Positions 9,601 to 10,287 of a stretch of 10,287 nt of DNA are shown piece after piece. Every line of letters begins with the position of its first letter. Position 1 is the first letter of the stretch. The notes beneath the pieces were generated by a model, which saw nothing but the letters and a program-made list of their open reading frames with translations, was not told the DNA's origin and made no database searches. Source of the stretch: SW10 sp965657795 (GTDB taxonomy: Bacteria; Verrucomicrobiota; Verrucomicrobiia; Verrucomicrobiales; Akkermansiaceae). The stretch is taken from positions 1 to 10,287 of the forward strand of contig CBFHQJ010000137.1 of assembly GCA_965657795.1 (NCBI GenBank), in the 5' to 3' direction. The translations under genes and the position numbers were made by a program.

Positions 9601-10287
9601 GGTGTTTGGCAGCAGAGTGGAAACGATTTTAGTATCTCGCTCCTTGCCAATAGTGGACCTAGACTGACCCGGATTGCCGAGTTGATGGCGACACTGATCG
9701 ACACTGATCCGATCTTCTCAGACTATTCGGTTGAGCGATTTGGTCGGATTCTCTCAATCGAGAAGAGCGGAGGCGTGGATGCCGGAGTAGCATTTACCGC
9801 GGCAGCCAGCCCCGACAAGGGAGCGATGCTGATTCGCGGGATCAGAGCGGATGTCACTCATCAGGCCGTCTTTGATCCGGCTGAATTTGATTCCGACACC
9901 GGCACTCCAGGGCTTAACGCCGCCGATACCAAGACTTTCCTTGAGACTTCCCAGACAGTCTTTGTCGAAGCCCTTGACGATCGCTTTATTGATGGCGGAG
10001 ACGCTCTGGTATTTGCGGCGATTGAGGAACGCATTAACACCATTCGAGGCCCACTCACGATCAATGGCGGCTTTAGCGACAACGACGAGCGCTTCTTGAA
10101 TAACCCGATCTTGTATCCCGGTGAAACCAATGAGCCGCTCGCAGACGGAAATATTGAGGAGCTTGGAAGCGTCGTCATTGAAGATCTGGTATCCGCCTTT
10201 GATAACGGACGCAGAGCCTTTATCCAGGATCTTCTCGCAACCCACATCAACCCGAACACAGGTCTTCGCCCCGGATTCGATCCTCGG
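1..10287 (+). CDS. Giant multi-domain surface/secreted protein (Calx-beta-like, PPC-like and RTX-like repeats), partial at both ends
   Basis: Frame 1 stays open for all 3429 codons. I read it codon by codon and found no stop, so the gene enters and leaves the window and neither the start nor the end can be placed. The translation is coherent throughout: alternating beta strands, Gly/Asp turns and recurring modules in the same frame at both ends. No cysteine codon occurs in frame, Asp and Glu look more common than Lys and Arg, and no stretch is hydrophobic enough for a membrane segment. Modules in order are an N-side beta region, dispersed RTX-like nonapeptides, two Calx-beta-like domains, three PPC-like domains and about 14 W modules nested among them. 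Proteins of this kind are usually exported and act in adhesion or surface structure, often with calcium. That role is inferred, since no enzyme motif is visible. There is no intergenic DNA, hence no promoter, RBS or terminator in the window. No frameshift or abrupt change in codon use was noticed. Confidence 0.96.
652..2706 (+). repeat. Region of about 16 dispersed RTX-like Gly/Asp nonapeptides
   Basis: Copies of a motif close to [NDEV]-G-G-x-G-x-D-x-[FIL]-x-[VIFL] occur at 652, 715, 775, 940, 1159, 1684, 1774, 1849, 2050, 2110, 2272, 2332, 2419, 2476, 2608 and 2674. Examples are NLGEGDDLVAV, EGRDGDDTFNI, NGDAGDDSFQL and EGGDGFDTLTV. Weaker forms lie at about 1096, 1267 and 1612. In classical RTX proteins the GGxGxDxxx unit binds calcium in a parallel beta roll and repeats every nine residues. 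Here single units are separated by roughly 20 to 160 residues of other beta-rich sequence, so this is more likely a long beta-helix or beta-strand repeat whose turns carry one RTX-like loop each. Calcium binding is inferred from the Asp and Asn positions. A Gly6 stretch at 1447-1464 interrupts the pattern. Confidence 0.75.
2845..3294 (+). other. Calx-beta-like domain 1
   Basis: The segment has the landmarks of a bacterial Calx-beta-type repeat in order. It opens with a D-N-D-E-A-G boundary followed by a strand (ILII), then an L-L-E-G acidic turn at about 2899-2910. Next comes a Y-T-V-V-L-T-R-S-P strand with a following V-S-V-A at about 2956-3006, and an L-T-F-T-x-x-N-W-x-x-P-Q-T-I strand at about 3109-3150. 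It ends with a P-D-D-x-x-A-E-G acidic loop and a final V-V-V-E-V-Y-D-N-D strand that closes at the next boundary. Calx-beta domains are calcium-binding immunoglobulin-like sandwiches known from Na/Ca exchangers and from many bacterial surface proteins. The length, about 150 residues, is longer than a minimal Calx-beta domain, with an insertion after the fourth strand (about 3010-3100). Confidence 0.75.
3292..4281 (+). other. Calx-beta-like domain 2, interrupted by W modules
   Basis: A second Calx-beta-like copy begins at the shared D-N-D boundary. It shows V-E-E-N at about 3358-3369, F-G-V-F-L-T-R-E-P followed by V-T-I-D-F at about 3400-3447, L-T-F-T-x-x-N-Y-x-x-P-Q-A-I at about 3490-3531, and an A-V-D-D-P acidic loop. 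The expected closing strand and D-N-D boundary do not follow. They appear about 220 residues later as L-D-V-E-I-I-D-N-D at about 4246-4272. The material between resembles W modules, one atypical, one nearly full and one partial. The simplest reading is a Calx-beta-like domain that carries W modules before its last strand. The alternative is that the domain is simply incomplete and the closing strand belongs to another unit. Confidence 0.6.
3583..4230 (+). repeat. W modules 1 to 3 (atypical, nearly full, partial)
   Basis: Three units match the skeleton of the array at 5761-8448. Unit 1 (about 3583-3783) lacks the Trp but keeps the helix-like stretch NDIALDLRNEI and the tail strand IGNVITITG. 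Unit 2 (about 3808-4077) has FALKEDYEIGDIFTLSIG with Phe in place of Trp, then AAEVINSLVASLEAA and the tail FGTSVRLEA. Unit 3 (about 4102-4230) keeps only the first strands, FDITVNGPVALDDLFELTI, before the sequence returns to a Calx-beta-like closing strand. I do not know a named family for these units. The match is a skeleton of spaced residues, so the individual boundaries are approximate. Confidence 0.5.
4321..4794 (+). other. PPC/DVUA0089-like beta-sandwich domain 1
   Basis: The core signature is V-K-I-L-G-T-G-D-D followed by L-Y-E-L-T-V-T at about 4486-4542. It resembles the G-x-G-D...Y-x-F-x-[IV]-T core of bacterial PPC-type (pre-peptidase C-terminal) and DVUA0089-type domains. Further along come F-Q-F-T-S-A-G-T-Y-Q-F-K-V at about 4693-4731, the typical penultimate strand pair, and N-Y-A-L-E-I-F-L at about 4765-4788, the last strand. 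The same three landmarks recur in the next two PPC-like domains. These domains are non-catalytic sandwiches found in secreted proteins, often in series. This copy has a shorter middle section than the second one and lacks its Asp-rich V-I-L-D-L-D strand. It follows directly after the second Calx-beta-like domain. Confidence 0.6.
4861..5328 (+). other. PPC/DVUA0089-like beta-sandwich domain 2 (uninterrupted reference copy)
   Basis: This is the clearest PPC-like copy. It opens with R-E-D-A-Q-N-L-D-L, a common lead-in of such domains, then I-T-L-Q-G-T-G-D-R and Y-F-K-F-E-I-T-Q at about 4954-5013. Eight residues later comes S-V-Q-V-I-L-D-L-D at 5038-5064. L-V-L-T-N-E-A-G-D-I follows at about 5107-5136, then an Asp/Gly loop, and L-T-Q-P-G-V-Y-I-I-E-V-S at about 5224-5259. 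It closes with T-Y-E-L-N-V-S-V at about 5296-5319. Length is about 155 residues. Acidic residues in the V-I-L-D-L-D strand and the D-G loop could bind calcium, as in related domains, but that is inference. It serves here as the unsplit template for the third copy. Confidence 0.7.
5353..5676 (+). other. PPC/DVUA0089-like domain 3, first part
   Basis: The segment ends in V-R-I-T-G-G-G-D-S followed by Y-A-F-E-I-T-Q at about 5611-5676, which lines up with I-T-L-Q-G-T-G-D-R and F-K-F-E-I-T-Q of the preceding copy. A Pro-rich tract (E-Q-L-N-P-P-T-T) follows and the remaining strands are absent here. The expected continuation appears at 8449. The section before the core (about 5353-5600) is longer than in the second copy, with two short strand-rich stretches and the phrase T-L-F-D-P-T-T-G. 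I read this as the N-terminal part of a domain split by the W-module array. Confidence 0.55.
5761..8448 (+). repeat. Array of nine divergent W modules (W4 to W12)
   Basis: Nine consecutive units share the skeleton [VIL]-x-[LVF]-x-G-x(4-6)-G-x-x-W-x-[LIV]-x-[LIVA], then a turn and strand, a short helix-like segment (for example LLDIANKLAADL, DLDDIAGKLSTEF, MAEGLADAL, LLSRIAKGLSDEI), and a closing strand such as GTKVTV or GNKIRV. The Trp codons are at 5803, 6433, 6685, 6970, 7264, 7543, 7867 and 8224; the second unit has Ser at 6148. Steps between them are 115, 95, 84, 95, 98, 93, 108 and 119 residues. Apart from these positions the copies barely resemble each other, and I saw no long nucleotide repeats, so duplication is old or diversity is selected. 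Pattern and composition suggest small beta domains with one helix. I recall no family name with confidence. An acidic run of five Asp lies in the third unit at 6475-6489. Confidence 0.7.
8449..8823 (+). other. PPC/DVUA0089-like domain 3, second part
   Basis: After the module array the frame resumes PPC-like sequence at the point where the first part stopped. S-V-R-V-V-V-D-V-D at 8449-8475 matches S-V-Q-V-I-L-D-L-D of domain 2. F-T-A-S-V-T-A-E-L-Y-N-D matches its next strand region, Y-T-L-A-S-A-G-T-Y-Y-V-I-I-G at about 8662-8703 matches L-T-Q-P-G-V-Y-I-I-E-V, and R-Y-T-A-N-I-S-I-E-N at about 8791-8820 matches T-Y-E-L-N-V-S-V-E-G. The order and spacing agree with domain 2 except for some extra loop residues. 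It could instead be an independent half domain, but the complementarity with the part ending at 5676 favours one split domain. Confidence 0.6.
8824..9000 (+). other. Linker-like segment between PPC-like domain 3 and the Calx-beta-like region
   Basis: About 60 residues, rich in Ser, Ala, Gly and Asn, with a few short strands (R-I-E-F-S-A, R-T-F-V-V-A-P). I recognise no domain or motif. It is in frame with its surroundings and is probably a spacer or the edge strands of the flanking domains. Confidence 0.4.
9001..9213 (+). other. Calx-beta-like domain 3, first part (weak)
   Basis: The phrase I-Y-E-T-E-A-L-P-G-Y-S-D-N is followed by N-Y-T-L-R-L-N-T-V-P-S-G-P-V-I-I-D-L at about 9067-9120. This resembles the E-x-x...Y-T-V-V-L-T-x-x-P...V-x-V strand pair of the Calx-beta-like copy at 2845. 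Then comes F-N-P-V-V-Y-Y-G-E-Q-x-x-K-Q-V-R-V at about 9160-9210, which may correspond to the L-T-F-T-x-x-N-W-x-x-P-Q strand. The usual acidic loop does not follow; instead a W module begins. The assignment rests on a handful of positions and is less certain than the two earlier copies. Confidence 0.4.
9214..9801 (+). repeat. W modules 13 and 14
   Basis: Two further units follow the skeleton of the large array. The first has LAILAHETPQSTWELTV with Trp at 9259 and a tail strand NGENHVIVTS. The second has VELLGVIRTGQEWQLTLG with Trp at 9529, the helix-like RIAELMATLI, and the tail FGRILSIEKS. The Trp-to-Trp distance is 90 residues, inside the range of the large array. Their presence between two Calx-beta-like fragments repeats the nesting seen elsewhere in this protein. 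The second unit is longer in the middle, with an inserted loop that contains VGVWQQSGND. Confidence 0.6.
9802..10077 (+). other. Calx-beta-like domain 3, possible second part
   Basis: After the second W module the sequence contains K-T-F-L-E-T-S-Q-T-V-F-V-E-A-L-D-D at about 9931-9981 and then F-I-D-G-G-D-A-L-V-F-A. This recalls the P-Q-T-I-x-L-Y-A-P-D-D-x-x-A-E-G strand and acidic loop of the copy at 2845. It continues with R-I-N-T-I-R-G-P-L-T-I-N-G-G at about 10033-10074, which has no counterpart in the earlier copies. The Asp-rich loop could bind calcium. If the reading is right, this completes the domain begun at 9001. Otherwise it is a separate unknown unit. Confidence 0.4.
10078..10287 (+). 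other. 3'-edge segment of the giant protein, unassigned
   Basis: The last 70 residues in the window have fewer strands and a more helical pattern, with E-R-F-L-N-N-P, then N-I-E-E-L-G-S-V-V-I-E-D-L and R-R-A-F-I-Q-D-L-L-A-T-H. They are followed by a Pro/Gly-containing tract, and the frame is still open at the final base. I recognise no domain. It may be the start of a different module that continues past the window, since the beta-repeat character of the preceding 10 kb weakens here. Confidence 0.35.

Noticed and set aside
1..10287. Promoters, terminators, RNA genes, CRISPR arrays or insertion sequences within the window
   Set aside because: The coding frame is continuous with no gap, and I saw no spaced direct repeats, inverted-repeat ends, transposase motifs or RNA-like structures that stand out against the coding sequence.

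Overview
The whole window reads as the interior of one giant protein-coding gene on the + strand. Frame 1 is open from base 1 to base 10287 (3429 codons) with no stop. It has no visible start or end, so both termini, and any promoter, ribosome binding site, signal peptide, anchor or terminator, lie outside the window. I see no second gene, RNA gene, mobile element, CRISPR array or regulatory site. Every other open frame is a shadow of this one.

The product looks like a very large secreted or cell-surface, acidic, all-beta protein built from repeated modules. It contains no cysteine in the 3429 residues seen. The order is: (1) bases 1-650, a beta-rich stretch with a recurring [RK]-x-x-G/S-D/E...Y-x-G motif; (2) about 650-2710, some 16 dispersed Gly/Asp-rich nonapeptides resembling the RTX calcium-binding motif; (3) about 2845-4280, two Calx-beta-like domains, the second interrupted; (4) about 4320-5330, two PPC/DVUA0089-like beta-sandwich domains; (5) about 5350-8820, a third PPC-like domain that appears split by an array of nine divergent modules, here called W modules; (6) about 9000-10070, a third, weaker Calx-beta-like domain that also appears split, by two more W modules; (7) the open 3' end.

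The W modules are the most distinctive element. Each has a beta strand, a Gly, a short loop, then G-x-x-W and another strand pair, then a short helix-like LA/IA segment, and ends in a G-x-x-[IV]-x-[IV] strand. About 14 copies are recognisable, with almost no conservation beyond this skeleton. They seem to sit inside the Calx-beta-like and PPC-like domains rather than between them.

The organism cannot be fixed from this sequence. Moderate GC content, giant gene size and the Calx-beta, PPC and RTX-like mixture suggest a Gram-negative, probably environmental or marine bacterium. Planctomycetota, Verrucomicrobiota and relatives are plausible, but this is inference. A role in adhesion, surface coating or matrix formation would suit the architecture. 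No catalytic domain was recognised.
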